This document shows, in pieces, positions 18,520 through 27,497 of a stretch of 64,000 bases of DNA. The notes under the pieces were generated by a model. That model did not search any database, was not told where the DNA came from, and worked only from the letters and a program-made list of their open reading frames with translations. The stretch's first letter is position 1. Each line of letters opens with the position of its first letter. The stretch spans positions 496,001 through 560,000 of the forward strand of contig CAWDNV010000001.1 in NCBI GenBank assembly GCA_963803735.1, written 5' to 3'. Made by a program: the position numbers and the translations under genes. The stretch comes from Palsa-189 sp963803735. Its GTDB lineage: Bacteria > Acidobacteriota > Terriglobia > Acidiferrales > UBA7541.

Positions 18520-20019
18520 GTGACGCCATTTCTGACGGCGCTCGCCCCTTGTCCTTCCGTTACACTCAAGAACGTGACCAAGGCACAACTAGACGAGGTG
18601 CATTTCACCTCGGAGGCGATGGATAGGCCAACAGACACCGCCGGCACGGGAAGTGGATTGCTTCGGCAGGCAAGCTCACATCACCGTACTTCCATGATTT
18701 TGGCCCTCCTGCTGCTGGTGCATGTTGGCTGGATCGTATGGCAATCTGCTACGAACATGCCAACGATTGATTTCCTAACGTTTTGGAGCGTACCCCAGGC
18801 ACTCTCTCGTAAACCGATCGCGAATATATACTCTCCGGACAGTCAACGTGACATAGCATCTTTGGCCGTCACTGAAGCCCGATCGCCAGACGCTTCCGAG
18901 CTTCAGCAACAAACCACCGCAAGAGTCACCCAGCTCTACAGTGGAAGAATCGACACCACCGGAACGCCTCTTCTTTATGCCGCAATCGGATGGCTTTCGT
19001 CCGGCAACTTCAGAACGGATCAAAGGCGTTTTGTGTTCATCTGCATGCTGTGTCTGGTTCTCTCGATGCTGGTCGTAAAGGATCTGTTGCGGTTTTCGAT
19101 CGTTGAGATATCTCTGCTCATCATATTCACCGCCACTTATTACGCGCCGGTTCTGGCGGACATGCAGGTAGGTAACGTAAACGAGATTCAGCTGTTCGCG
19201 ATCGCCTTGTTCATATTTTTCACAGCGCGTGCCCAGCCCCTCCTTGCGGGCCTGACAATTGGCACAGCTACGATGCTGAAGCCGACGCCGCTTATGGTCC
19301 TGGCGTTGAGTGTGATCGCCGGACTTGCCGATCGGGAGTATCGGCAACTACTACGGATGTCTGCGGGTTGCTTGATCGCGGCTGCGGCATCATTTGTGGC
19401 ATCGGCAGCTTACTTCAGGAATCCAGCGATCTGGATCGACTTCCTCCAGACTTTGCCCAGAACACTCAACGGAGTTTCGTATTCGCTACAGAACGGAAAC
19501 TTCAGTCTCTCTGAGCTCCTCTTTGGCGCGACGGGTGGTAGCTCAATAGTTATTCCACTTATTCTCCTGGGCATTTTTTCGTGGTTGTTGTTCATAACAC
19601 GTCCGAGCGGCCGGCCAACGCCAACCATGTTGCCAAAGGAGATTGATGGGGCGCGCCGTATGCACACGGCTTTCGCGGTGGGCGGCGGTGGTTGTGCCAT
19701 TATGTTGTTATCCAGCCCGCTCGTCTGGCCACACTATTATCTTCTCCTTTTACCGTTGTCCCTATATGTGATGCGGCCTGTGTTTGAACGCAAAGATGCT
19801 TCCTCCGTGCGCGGCATTCGGGTTTGGAGCGTCGCGGCCTTAATATTGCCGTTTATTCTGCTCTTGATGTTTTCCTTTCTGACTGAGCTGATCGTGAAGA
19901 ACGACCCACTGGGTATATGTATCGTGTTCACCTTAGCCACGGTCTCGACACTGGCGCTGGCTTCGTATCGCTTTTGGCAACAACGAAGAGTGTTCCACGT
20001 CTCAACTCTAGCGCCCTAG
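18520..20019 (+). CDS. Polytopic membrane glycosyltransferase, GT87/DUF2029-like
   Basis: Up to 499 residues with about 10-11 hydrophobic helices starting near residue 55. The first exposed loop carries TIDFLTFWSVPQALSRKPIANIYSP and the later SSPLVWPHYYLLLLPL block is typical of DUF2029/GT87 polyprenyl-phosphate mannosyl- or arabinosyl-transferases. The start is uncertain: GTG 18520 sits directly after a small inverted repeat (18497-18518) with no ribosome site, and ATG 18619 (removing 33 non-membrane residues) has GGAGG only 2 nt away. It is co-directional with the pilin genes and is the fourth membrane glycosyltransferase of this locus, so pilin modification is a reasonable inference. Confidence 0.7.
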   Translation: MTPFLTALAPCPSVTLKNVTKAQLDEVHFTSEAMDRPTDTAGTGSGLLRQASSHHRTSMILALLLLVHVGWIVWQSATNMPTIDFLTFWSVPQALSRKPIANIYSPDSQRDIASLAVTEARSPDASELQQQTTARVTQLYSGRIDTTGTPLLYAAIGWLSSGNFRTDQRRFVFICMLCLVLSMLVVKDLLRFSIVEISLLIIFTATYYAPVLADMQVGNVNEIQLFAIALFIFFTARAQPLLAGLTIGTATMLKPTPLMVLALSVIAGLADREYRQLLRMSAGCLIAAAASFVASAAYFRNPAIWIDFLQTLPRTLNGVSYSLQNGNFSLSELLFGATGGSSIVIPLILLGIFSWLLFITRPSGRPTPTMLPKEIDGARRMHTAFAVGGGGCAIMLLSSPLVWPHYYLLLLPLSLYVMRPVFERKDASSVRGIRVWSVAALILPFILLLMFSFLTELIVKNDPLGICIVFTLATVSTLALASYRFWQQRRVFHVSTLAP

Positions 20020-20084
20020 CTAGAGGCTAAAACGGGTCACGTCACAAACCTGAGGTCCTCGACGGACTCTGCTAGACTGTTTGA

Positions 20085-20813
20085 GTGAAGCCAACGGCAA
20101 TTTCCTTTATTTCCCTCGCAGTGGCCCTCTTCGCTCCTGTTCATCTTGCCCATGCCGATATTAGTACGCGTGCTGCTGCTGCCGCCCGCGTACTTGAGTC
20201 CCGTTATCACGACGCCAAGACGCTTGAGGCGATTTTTCTCGAACGGTACAGCGATAGTCACCAGGGACTCCAAGCCGAATCAGGCAAAGTCTACTTCAGC
20301 AGACCCGGTCGGATGCGATGGGAATACGAAGCGCCGGAGCAGAAGCTCTTCGTTTCTGATGGTAAGACGGTGTGGTTTTACGTTCCTTCCGATCACACCG
20401 TAACGCGCGCTCCCATGAAGCAAAGCACGGATTGGCGTACGCCCCTTGCGTTGCTTACGGGCAAGGCCAAACTCTCTCAACTCTGCGAAAAACTCGACGT
20501 CAGCGCAAACCTGCCCGGCAAGCAGGGCAATATCGTGTTGAGTTGTCGTCCTCGGGGCGAAAAAGCCAAGGCGAAGGACGCCGCAGGCGACAATCTGGAA
20601 GCGTCCATAGCTCCGATTGACGAGCAATTCGATGAAGTGTTGCTGGAGCTTGATCCCGACAGCGGTGAACTAGCCGACGTTCGTGTCCTTCAGCCGGGTG
20701 GCATCGAATTGGAATACCGATTTGGAAATTGGCAAGAGAACCTGCCCTTGTCAGAATCCCTCTTTCATTTTCAGGCCCCTGCCGGCGTCGCCATTGTCGA
20801 ACAGCCTAAATAG
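20085..20813 (+). CDS. lolA: LolA-like periplasmic lipoprotein carrier
   Basis: 242 residues starting at GTG 20085. A signal peptide (KPTAISFISLAVALFAPVHLAHA) is followed by the LolA half-barrel fold: SRYHDAKTLEAIFLERY, GKVYFSRPGRMRWEYEAPEQKLFVSDGKTVWFYVP, and a C-terminal LELDPDSGELADVRV. LolA ferries lipoproteins through the periplasm to the outer membrane. An insert rich in Lys/Ala/Glu (about 160-190) is not part of the usual fold. It precedes a second secretion/pilus cluster by 101 bp, so it may help place outer-membrane lipoproteins of that machine. Confidence 0.8.
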   Translation: MKPTAISFISLAVALFAPVHLAHADISTRAAAAARVLESRYHDAKTLEAIFLERYSDSHQGLQAESGKVYFSRPGRMRWEYEAPEQKLFVSDGKTVWFYVPSDHTVTRAPMKQSTDWRTPLALLTGKAKLSQLCEKLDVSANLPGKQGNIVLSCRPRGEKAKAKDAAGDNLEASIAPIDEQFDEVLLELDPDSGELADVRVLQPGGIELEYRFGNWQENLPLSESLFHFQAPAGVAIVEQPK

Positions 20814-20914
20814 CTTATCCTTCAGTCGATTTGCCGGGCCACCTGTTGAAGCCAGAGAACATCGTCGCGAATGCCAAAGTTCCGATGCGAGTAGCTATGA
20901 GGTAGACTGAGGCT

Positions 20915-22129
20915 ATGGCAGAGTTTGTATGCAAAGTGGCAGACACGGCTGGGCGCGTTTTTTCCCAGGTCGAGGCCGCCCAGTCCGTTACTGAAGCCCG
21001 CCAAAAGCTTTCTGACCGGGGCCTGTACGTTTATTCTGTGGCGCCCCGGGGCGGTCTTCTCGGCCGGACGGTTGGCGGCAGCAAGGGGCGTGCTCTTAAG
21101 AGCTCCGATTTTCTGATCTTCAACCAGCAGCTGAATACGCTGATCAAAGCCGGCCTGCCTCTCCTGAAAGCCTTGGACCTCCTTGGAGAGCGCGCTGCCT
21201 CACCGAGCTTGCAGCCGTTGCTCAGGGCTGTTCGCGACCGAGTGCGCGAAGGCGCCGCACTTTCCGAGGCCCTCGACCAAGAAGGGCTTTTCCCCAAAGT
21301 GTATGTCACCTCCGTTTTGGCCGGTGAGAAGAGCGGAAATCTTTCCGGAGTATTGGAGTACTACATTGCTTATCAAAAGTTGTCTACAGGCGCCAAGAAG
21401 AAGCTGATCGCCACGCTAATCTATCCCACGATTCTGGTCACTGTCGCCACGATCATTGTGACCTATCTGGTCACTTATGTTGTGCCGCAATTCTCAAAGC
21501 TCTATTCCGATATGAATGTGCCTTTGCCAACGGTCACGCGCTTGCTCTTGACGCTCACGGTTAGCTATCGATATCACGTGCTCATTGCTGTAGGTTTGCT
21601 GATCGCCGGAGGCGTGGGTGTCTTCCTCTGGTCAAAGACAGAGCAAGGTGGCACCGCCGTTGATCGCGTTAAACTGAAATTGCCTGTTATTGGCGAAACG
21701 TGGATTAAATTCCAAGTAGCCCAGTTCTGCCGTACTTTATCCACTCTGCTTGCAGGTGGTACCCCTCTCGTCGCTGCGCTTTCGACGTCTGCGGAGTCAG
21801 TGCGCAGTCGCCTTGTTTCCTCAGCAATAGAAAAGGCATCTACTCTCGTACGGGATGGTCAATCTTTGCATGCGGCACTAAAAAGTATCGGGTTCATGCC
21901 GGCTATGGGAATCGAGATGATCGAGGTCGGCGAAGCCAGCGGAGCGCTCTCTCCCATGCTTTCCAGCGTTGCGGAATTCTACGAAGACGAAACCAACCAA
22001 CGCGTCGGAATTCTCATCGCAGTTGTGGAACCGGCAATTTTGGTCTTCATGGCGATTGTGATAGCCTTCATATTGATTTCGCTGTACCTGCCTATTTTCT
22101 CCTTTTCGGTGGGCGCTGGACCCGGCTAG
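20915..22129 (+). CDS. gspF: GspF/PilC-family platform protein (second set)
   Basis: 404 residues with two GspF domains and membrane helices near 170-195, 220-240 and 375-400. It is paralogous to the PilC at 8559-9773 but clearly diverged (start MAEFVCKVADTAGRVF). It is the inner-membrane platform for the ATPase encoded 21 bp downstream. Together with pilM-pilN-pilO-pilP-like genes this forms a second assembly machine, type II secretion or a separate pilus. The ATG has a TGAGGC purine stretch nearby. Confidence 0.9.
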   Translation: MAEFVCKVADTAGRVFSQVEAAQSVTEARQKLSDRGLYVYSVAPRGGLLGRTVGGSKGRALKSSDFLIFNQQLNTLIKAGLPLLKALDLLGERAASPSLQPLLRAVRDRVREGAALSEALDQEGLFPKVYVTSVLAGEKSGNLSGVLEYYIAYQKLSTGAKKKLIATLIYPTILVTVATIIVTYLVTYVVPQFSKLYSDMNVPLPTVTRLLLTLTVSYRYHVLIAVGLLIAGGVGVFLWSKTEQGGTAVDRVKLKLPVIGETWIKFQVAQFCRTLSTLLAGGTPLVAALSTSAESVRSRLVSSAIEKASTLVRDGQSLHAALKSIGFMPAMGIEMIEVGEASGALSPMLSSVAEFYEDETNQRVGILIAVVEPAILVFMAIVIAFILISLYLPIFSFSVGAGPG

Positions 22130-22150
22130 CGTCAAGCGGAGTCATCCCAT

Positions 22151-23782
22151 ATGGAAGCCAGCGACTACAACGCAACCTCATCCGCGCTCCAGGATGTGCA
22201 TGCCGAACGTGAGCGCAGCCAACGAACGGCGGAACGCTATCGCTGTCCCTTTGTGGATTTGAACGAAGTCCGCATCGATCCCGATTTATTTCGCAGCATC
22301 CCCGCTGAATTGATGTTTCGTTTCAATTTTGTGCCGCTGGAGGCTCGCGAAAATCAGTTGATGGTCGCCGTGGCCGACCCGAGTCACGTCCTCCTAAGCG
22401 ACGAATTACCGCTGCTATTGGGTAAGAAGCTGGTTTTGAAGGTGGCCACGCCCACACAAATTAGCGATCTGCTCAAGCGCACCGAGCAATCGCAGCGCGT
22501 CCTCGAACAAGCTACGGAAGCTTTCACGCTCCAGGTTGTACAGGACGAGGACGAAAGCGAAGAGGCGCTTTTTGCCGAACGGCTCACGGAAGACGGCGGC
22601 GTCAGCCCCATCGTGCGCCTCGTGGATACGGTCATTTTCACGGCACTCGAGCGGCGCGCCAGTGACGTCCACATTGAGGCCCGCGACCTGGAAGTGATCG
22701 TGAAGTACCGCATCGACGGCATTCTCGTGAACGCCATGCCGCCCATTTCCAAGGAGTGGCATTCCACTATTCTCTCTCGCATCAAGGTGATGAGCGAGCT
22801 CGATATCGCCGAGCGCCGCGTGCCCCAGGATGGCCGGTTTCGCGTGCGTTACAAAGGGCGCTTCGTGGATTTCCGCGTCTCCATCATGCCTTCTATTCAC
22901 GGCGAAGATGCTGTACTTCGCGTCCTCGATAAGGAGACGCTCTCCGAGAAATTCCACAATCTCAGCCTTGAAGTCGTGGGGTTCTCTGGCGAAGAGCTCC
23001 GCAAATTCCGCCGTTACATTCGTGAGCCCTACGGAATGGTGTTGGTTACCGGACCTACCGGCTCCGGCAAAACGACCACGCTGTATGCCGCCATTAACGA
23101 AATCAAAACGGACGAAGATAAAATCATCACCATTGAAGATCCGGTTGAATACCAGGTGCGTGGCATCACTCAAATTCCGGTGAACGAGAAAAAGGGCCTT
23201 ACATTTGCCCGCGGCTTGCGTTCCATCTTGCGTCATGATCCCGACAAAATCATGGTCGGCGAGATTCGCGATCAAGAAACCGCCCAAATCGCCATCCAAT
23301 CGGCACTGACCGGGCATCTCGTCTTCACCACCGTGCATGCCAACAATGTCACTGACGTCATCGGCCGATTCATCAATATGGGCGTCGAGCCCTATAATTT
23401 CGTCTCTTCCTTGAACTGCATCATGGCTCAGCGGCTCGTCCGAGTCGTCTGCGAGAATTGCAAGAAAACCGTGCATTATCCTGTAGATCTCTTGCGCGCA
23501 TCCGGGTTCGATCCGGACACCTGGGCGGGGGTTTCCTTCGTCGAAGGTGCGGGATGCCTGGAATGTTCGGGCAGCGGCTACCACGGCCGCACCGCGATTA
23601 CTGAACTTCTTGACCTCTCCGATCACATTCGGGAAATGATTATCGCGCGCCGGCCGACTTCTGAAATCAAGCGCATCGCGCGGGAAGAGGGGATGACTTT
23701 CCTGCGTGATTCGGGAGTAGAGAAAGTGCGCGCCGGCATCACCACGTTAAAAGAAATTAACAAGGTCACGTTTATCGAATGA
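22151..23782 (+). CDS. gspE: GspE/PilB-family assembly ATPase (second set)
   Basis: 543 residues: an N-terminal MshEN-type domain (about 25-120), a linker, and an ATPase core with Walker A GPTGSGKTTTLY from residue 301, Asp/His boxes (HLVFTTVHANNV) and a tetracysteine zinc site (CENC ... CLEC). It powers pseudopilus or pilus growth together with the GspF protein. GCGGAG precedes the ATG. GspE-type rather than PilT because of the N-terminal domain and zinc site. It is the third secretion-type ATPase in this window. Confidence 0.92.
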   Translation: MEASDYNATSSALQDVHAERERSQRTAERYRCPFVDLNEVRIDPDLFRSIPAELMFRFNFVPLEARENQLMVAVADPSHVLLSDELPLLLGKKLVLKVATPTQISDLLKRTEQSQRVLEQATEAFTLQVVQDEDESEEALFAERLTEDGGVSPIVRLVDTVIFTALERRASDVHIEARDLEVIVKYRIDGILVNAMPPISKEWHSTILSRIKVMSELDIAERRVPQDGRFRVRYKGRFVDFRVSIMPSIHGEDAVLRVLDKETLSEKFHNLSLEVVGFSGEELRKFRRYIREPYGMVLVTGPTGSGKTTTLYAAINEIKTDEDKIITIEDPVEYQVRGITQIPVNEKKGLTFARGLRSILRHDPDKIMVGEIRDQETAQIAIQSALTGHLVFTTVHANNVTDVIGRFINMGVEPYNFVSSLNCIMAQRLVRVVCENCKKTVHYPVDLLRASGFDPDTWAGVSFVEGAGCLECSGSGYHGRTAITELLDLSDHIREMIIARRPTSEIKRIAREEGMTFLRDSGVEKVRAGITTLKEINKVTFIE

Positions 23783-23839
23783 GCGGCGAGCAGATTTGGC
23801 AGAGTGCGCCGCAAAGCTTGAGTTAACGATCTTTCGCTA

Positions 23840-24823
23840 ATGCTGACACCAGAAGGAATTCGTCAAGGACTTTATCGTAGCGAAACCGTGCGCCGTTTTG
23901 CGCAGTGGTTGGATGTGGCGCCCCATCCGCTCACCGCCTGCGAAATTGCGGGTGGATATATTGCCGCAGCACGATGGAATCGTGCGGGTGACGGCGTTGA
24001 ATCCTTGGCCGTCGAACCGCTTCCCCCCGGCGCGATCAAGCCCAGCGCTGTGGACACGAACGTGACGAATCCCGCCGAGGTCCGGTCTGCACTCGAAAAA
24101 GTATTTGCGCGGGTGCACGCGAAGACTCGGGATGTCGCTCTTTTCTTGCCGGATCCAGTCATTCGCGTCTTTATCTTGCATTTCGATGTTTTTCCTCGCG
24201 CAGTGAACGAGGCTTTGCCCCTATTGCGATGGCGCGTGAAGAAAAGCGTTCCCTTTGAAGGCGACGAAACGGTGATTTCCTACATGCGCCAGGCGCCGCG
24301 CGAAGATGGCGTCGACGTTGTCACAGCCGTTGCTCGGTTGCGGGTCGTCCGCGAATATGAGCAATTGCTCGAATCGCTCGGCGTGTCTCCGGGAGTTGTT
24401 ATGAGTTCCACTCTTGCCGCGCTTCCGTTGCTAAACGATCGCAAACCAGCGCTGCTGGCACGTGTTGCTGGCAAGGCCATGACGGCTGCCATCGTTCGCG
24501 AGGGACTCCTTTGCGGCTACCGTTGTGTTGAACTGCCCGCGGATGAAACGGAAATCACGCCGCAAGCTTTGCTCGATGAAATTTATCCTCTTACCGCTTA
24601 TTATCAGGATTCCTGGCATGAAGGGATCAGCATGGTTGGCTTGGCAGGGCTGGCCGGACGAATCGACGAATTCCGCGAGCCACTCGAGCGCGAATTGCGA
24701 TGTCCGGTGGGCGGTTTACTCAGCGCTGCTGCCAGCGAAGGTCACATTAGTAGCGAGTTGCGGCCCTTGGTGGAAAGAGAACTCGATGCCTTGGTTGGAT
24801 GGACGCTTTATCGCGGCTCGTGA
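23840..24823 (+). CDS. pilM: PilM-like actin-fold assembly protein
   Basis: 327 residues. The order pilM-pilN-pilO-pilP and the composition (N-terminal AGGYIAAARW strand, FILHFDVFPRAVNEALPLLRWRVKKSVPFEGDE block like the PilM 'interdomain' region) mark this as the cytoplasmic actin-like protein that binds the N-terminus of PilN. It may equally be called GspL-N. It is about 25 residues shorter than typical PilM and the phosphate-binding loops are not well conserved. It lies 57 bp after gspE. The ribosome site is weak. Confidence 0.75.
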   Translation: MLTPEGIRQGLYRSETVRRFAQWLDVAPHPLTACEIAGGYIAAARWNRAGDGVESLAVEPLPPGAIKPSAVDTNVTNPAEVRSALEKVFARVHAKTRDVALFLPDPVIRVFILHFDVFPRAVNEALPLLRWRVKKSVPFEGDETVISYMRQAPREDGVDVVTAVARLRVVREYEQLLESLGVSPGVVMSSTLAALPLLNDRKPALLARVAGKAMTAAIVREGLLCGYRCVELPADETEITPQALLDEIYPLTAYYQDSWHEGISMVGLAGLAGRIDEFREPLERELRCPVGGLLSAAASEGHISSELRPLVERELDALVGWTLYRGS

Positions 24824-24847
24824 GCGGAGTCTGATTCGGGAACGCAT

Positions 24848-25414
24848 ATGAAAGTTCGACTCAATTTAGCAAGTGCGCCGCTCGAAAAGAACCGGCGTTT
24901 TGTCGTTTTCTCCACGGCAATCGGCAGCGTCGGATTGATCGCGATGCTGCTGCTCTCCTGGAATGTTTACAGCATGCGGCGTTCGAACACCGCCATACGG
25001 CTCGAACAGGCGCGCATGGAAAGCGACATGCAAATGCTACGCCGCCGTCGCTCCGAACTGGAGGTGTTCTTTAATCGCCCTGAAACCATTCAACGTCGGG
25101 ACCTCTCCGCTTTTCTGAATGGCATGATCGCGCAGCGTGCTTTTCCCTGGACACAGATCTTTATGGATCTGGAACGCAATCTTCCGGACGGCGTGCGGGT
25201 TGTGAGTATCGAACCTCGGCTTGCGGGAGATCACCTCGAATTGAGGTTGACCATAGGAGCCAAAACCGACGAGGGCAAGTTGAAGTTTCTAAAAGCGTTG
25301 GAGGATTCTCATGAGTTCTCTGACATCGAAGTTCTTGGCGAAAACCGGATCGGCAGCCGGTCTGGAGATGATCAGGTCATGATGGCTCTGAACGCGCGGT
25401 ATTCTGCCAGCTAG
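24848..25414 (+). CDS. pilN: PilN-like inner-membrane alignment protein
   Basis: 188 residues. The N-terminus MKVRLNLASAPLEKNRRF corresponds to the PilM-binding INLLP-type motif of PilN. One membrane helix follows (about 18-42), then a coiled segment (RLEQARMESDMQMLRRRRSELE) and a ferredoxin-like periplasmic domain with DLERNLPDGVRVVSIEPRL. It links the cytoplasmic PilM to periplasmic PilO. It is 24 bp from pilM and 4 bp from pilO, hence one operon. Confidence 0.82.
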   Translation: MKVRLNLASAPLEKNRRFVVFSTAIGSVGLIAMLLLSWNVYSMRRSNTAIRLEQARMESDMQMLRRRRSELEVFFNRPETIQRRDLSAFLNGMIAQRAFPWTQIFMDLERNLPDGVRVVSIEPRLAGDHLELRLTIGAKTDEGKLKFLKALEDSHEFSDIEVLGENRIGSRSGDDQVMMALNARYSAS

Positions 25415-25418
25415 AACT

Positions 25419-25955
25419 ATGACAAAGAGAACTAAAACAATCATTCGCACGCTCCTCGGCATCGTCATAGCCGTTGATATCGTTTTGGCCGGCATTAATT
25501 GGCAGATGGCCGCTGCAAACCGCACACCACAATCGGAACTGATTGCACTCAAGCGCGAACACGCGTTGATGACCGCCGACATCACCCGTGCGGAAACAAT
25601 TCGCACCACGCTGCCTTCGATCGAGCAGCAGTGCGACACCTTTTTCCACCAGAATTTCAGGCCGCTTTCCTCCGGGTATTCCTCGGTCATTTCGGATATC
25701 GGTACGCTCTCTCGCGGCGCTGGATTGCAGGCCGGAAACCTGAGTTTCCATCAGCACGAACCCGATAAACGCGGCGTGACGCAGGTGGATATCTTCGCGG
25801 TAGTGGACGGGGATTATTCCAGCGTGGTTCGCTTCGTCAACGACCTTCAGCATTCAGATACGTTCTATGTTCTCGATGGTCTTTCGCTGGCGGCCAGCGG
25901 TTCTGGAGGACAGTTGAAGCTGAATCTCCAATTGCGTACGTATTTTCGCACCTAG
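25419..25955 (+). CDS. pilO: PilO-like inner-membrane alignment protein
   Basis: 178 residues: short basic tail, one membrane helix (about 9-30), a coiled segment and a C-terminal ferredoxin-like fold (TQVDIFAVVDGDYSSVVRFVNDLQ), as in PilO and GspM. It would pair with PilN in the periplasm. It begins 4 bp after pilN and ends 2 bp before the next gene. Identification is by position and fold pattern; sequence identity in this family is low. Confidence 0.78.
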   Translation: MTKRTKTIIRTLLGIVIAVDIVLAGINWQMAAANRTPQSELIALKREHALMTADITRAETIRTTLPSIEQQCDTFFHQNFRPLSSGYSSVISDIGTLSRGAGLQAGNLSFHQHEPDKRGVTQVDIFAVVDGDYSSVVRFVNDLQHSDTFYVLDGLSLAASGSGGQLKLNLQLRTYFRT

Positions 25956-25957
25956 GT

Positions 25958-26494
25958 ATGTCGAAGAACCAAAAGCGGATCACGCTGCTGGCAGGACTGG
26001 GCGTGGTGCTTCTCTACCTAATTTATATCGGCAACCGGCCGCCTGAGATTGCGCCGGTCGTCTCGAGCGCAGATGAGAAGTTTCGCCCCATCGCCGTTGA
26101 GAATCCGGCGCTGAAGCTGGAATTGCTGGAACGTTTGAAAAAGCTTCAGTACCAGGGTTCGCACCGGAACATTTTCAGTTCCGTAGCCCCGCCGCCTGAG
26201 TCGGCCGTACCCCCTCCGGTGATTGCTCCGCCGCCTATCACGGCGCCGGGCGGCACTTCCGGACCAGCGCCGCTGGTTGTACCGGCCACTTTCTATGGAT
26301 TCGTTACCGATGCGCAGACGGGCATGCGCCGCGCATTCTTTATGGAAGGCGAGAATGTGTACATTATTGCTGTTGGAGAAATGCTCCTGGGACGCTACCG
26401 GCTGATTCAGATCGGCAATAGCAGCGTCGAGTTGGAAGAAACCAGTAGTGGACGGCGGGCGACACTGACCATGGAGGAGCCCAACCCCGCGTGA
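25958..26494 (+). CDS. PilP/GspC-like periplasmic linker protein
   Basis: 178 residues: one membrane helix (about 9-26), a flexible Pro-rich stretch (APPPESAVPPPVIAPPP) near 78-105, and a small beta-sandwich at the C-terminus (ATFYGFVTDAQTGMRRAFFMEGENVYIIAVGEMLLGRYRLIQI). This resembles the homology-region domain of GspC and PilP that contacts the secretin. No lipobox Cys is present, so it is anchored by the helix as in GspC. The next gene overlaps its stop codon by 4 bp. Confidence 0.7.
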   Translation: MSKNQKRITLLAGLGVVLLYLIYIGNRPPEIAPVVSSADEKFRPIAVENPALKLELLERLKKLQYQGSHRNIFSSVAPPPESAVPPPVIAPPPITAPGGTSGPAPLVVPATFYGFVTDAQTGMRRAFFMEGENVYIIAVGEMLLGRYRLIQIGNSSVELEETSSGRRATLTMEEPNPA

Positions 26495-27435
26495 AAATGA
26501 GCCGCTCTAGTCACGAAAGAACCGACGGCGGGTACGCTGTCCTTCTGGCAATTTTCATGGTCGCCACGATGGTGCTGCTGGCGGCCGCGGCCACGCCGAA
26601 TATTCTCACTCAGGGACGGCGGCTGCGCGAGCAGGAGGCCATTTGGCGCGGCAATCAGTATGTTCGCGCCATTCGCCTGTATTATCAGAAGAACGGGAAA
26701 TATCCTTCGAATCTTGAAGATCTCACCAAAGCGAATGCCGCCGGAGTGCATTTCCTCCGAAAAGCTTATAAGGAACCGATGAACAGCTCTGATGGGAGTT
26801 GGCGCCTGATTTATGTCACTCCCACCGGCCAGCTCGTCGGTAGCGTGCATTACCACAACTTGCAGGAAATGGCTGTAGCCTCCGCTTTCGCGGGACAGTT
26901 ACCGGGCAGCGTCGCAGGGCTGGCCAGCCAGCTTTTCGGCCAGGTGAATCCGGGTCTGAATGGCGGAACGCAGTTCGGCGCGCCAAGCCAAAGCGGTGCG
27001 CAGCCCGGGCAGCAAAACGGTCTTCAGTCCGGTCAAGTTGGACAGCCGGGCTTAGGTGGTCAAAATTCCATAGCGAGTTCGACGCAACCTGCGCCGCTCG
27101 AGGCGGCCGATTCGCCGGTCTTTGGCGGTTCCGTGATTGGCGTCGCCAGCAAAGTGAAGCAACCCTCAATAGTGGTCTATCAAGGTGGCAAGACCTATCT
27201 TGACTGGGAATTCATCTGGAATCCGCTGATGAATGGAAACGGCGCCCCTGGCCAGATAGCGGTTCCCGGCTTGAACTCTCCGGGGCAGCCGGGCGCAGCG
27301 CCGAATCCCGCGGCGTTTCCCGGAGGCGCTAATGGGACCAACAATGTCCCCGGGGCCGCGCCCTTTACGCCTCAAGTTGGAAATCCAGGCTCGCCGGGTT
27401 CTCCGCCTCAGCCAATGCCGTTGCCTCAGAACTGA
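26491..27435 (+). CDS. Pseudopilin-like secreted/membrane protein with Gly/Gln/Pro-rich tail
   Basis: 314 residues from GTG 26491 (ATG 26497 is also possible). The N-terminal GGYAVLLAIFMVATMVLLAAAA helix followed by REQEAIWRGNQYVRAIRLYYQKNGKYPSNLEDLTK is characteristic of pseudopilins and minor pilins of the GspG type. The processing site is degenerate: Gly-Tyr replaces Gly-Phe and there is no Glu5. The second half (about 140-314) is an unusual low-complexity region rich in Gly, Gln, Pro, Asn and Ser, with a middle island VFGGSVIGVASKVKQPSI. It is the last gene of the second assembly operon; no secretin gene follows. Confidence 0.7.
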   Translation: MKMSRSSHERTDGGYAVLLAIFMVATMVLLAAAATPNILTQGRRLREQEAIWRGNQYVRAIRLYYQKNGKYPSNLEDLTKANAAGVHFLRKAYKEPMNSSDGSWRLIYVTPTGQLVGSVHYHNLQEMAVASAFAGQLPGSVAGLASQLFGQVNPGLNGGTQFGAPSQSGAQPGQQNGLQSGQVGQPGLGGQNSIASSTQPAPLEAADSPVFGGSVIGVASKVKQPSIVVYQGGKTYLDWEFIWNPLMNGNGAPGQIAVPGLNSPGQPGAAPNPAAFPGGANGTNNVPGAAPFTPQVGNPGSPGSPPQPMPLPQN

Positions 27436-27497
27436 CATCACAGCCCAACTCGTTCGAAAGCCAGAATTCCACCGCCGTTCAGATCTGTTTGGCGTGC

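Noticed and set aside
22415..23626. A 403-codon open frame on the minus strand inside gspE
   Set aside because: It is antisense to a complete ATPase gene with intact motifs, and its translation has no recognisable domain; it is a codon-usage shadow.
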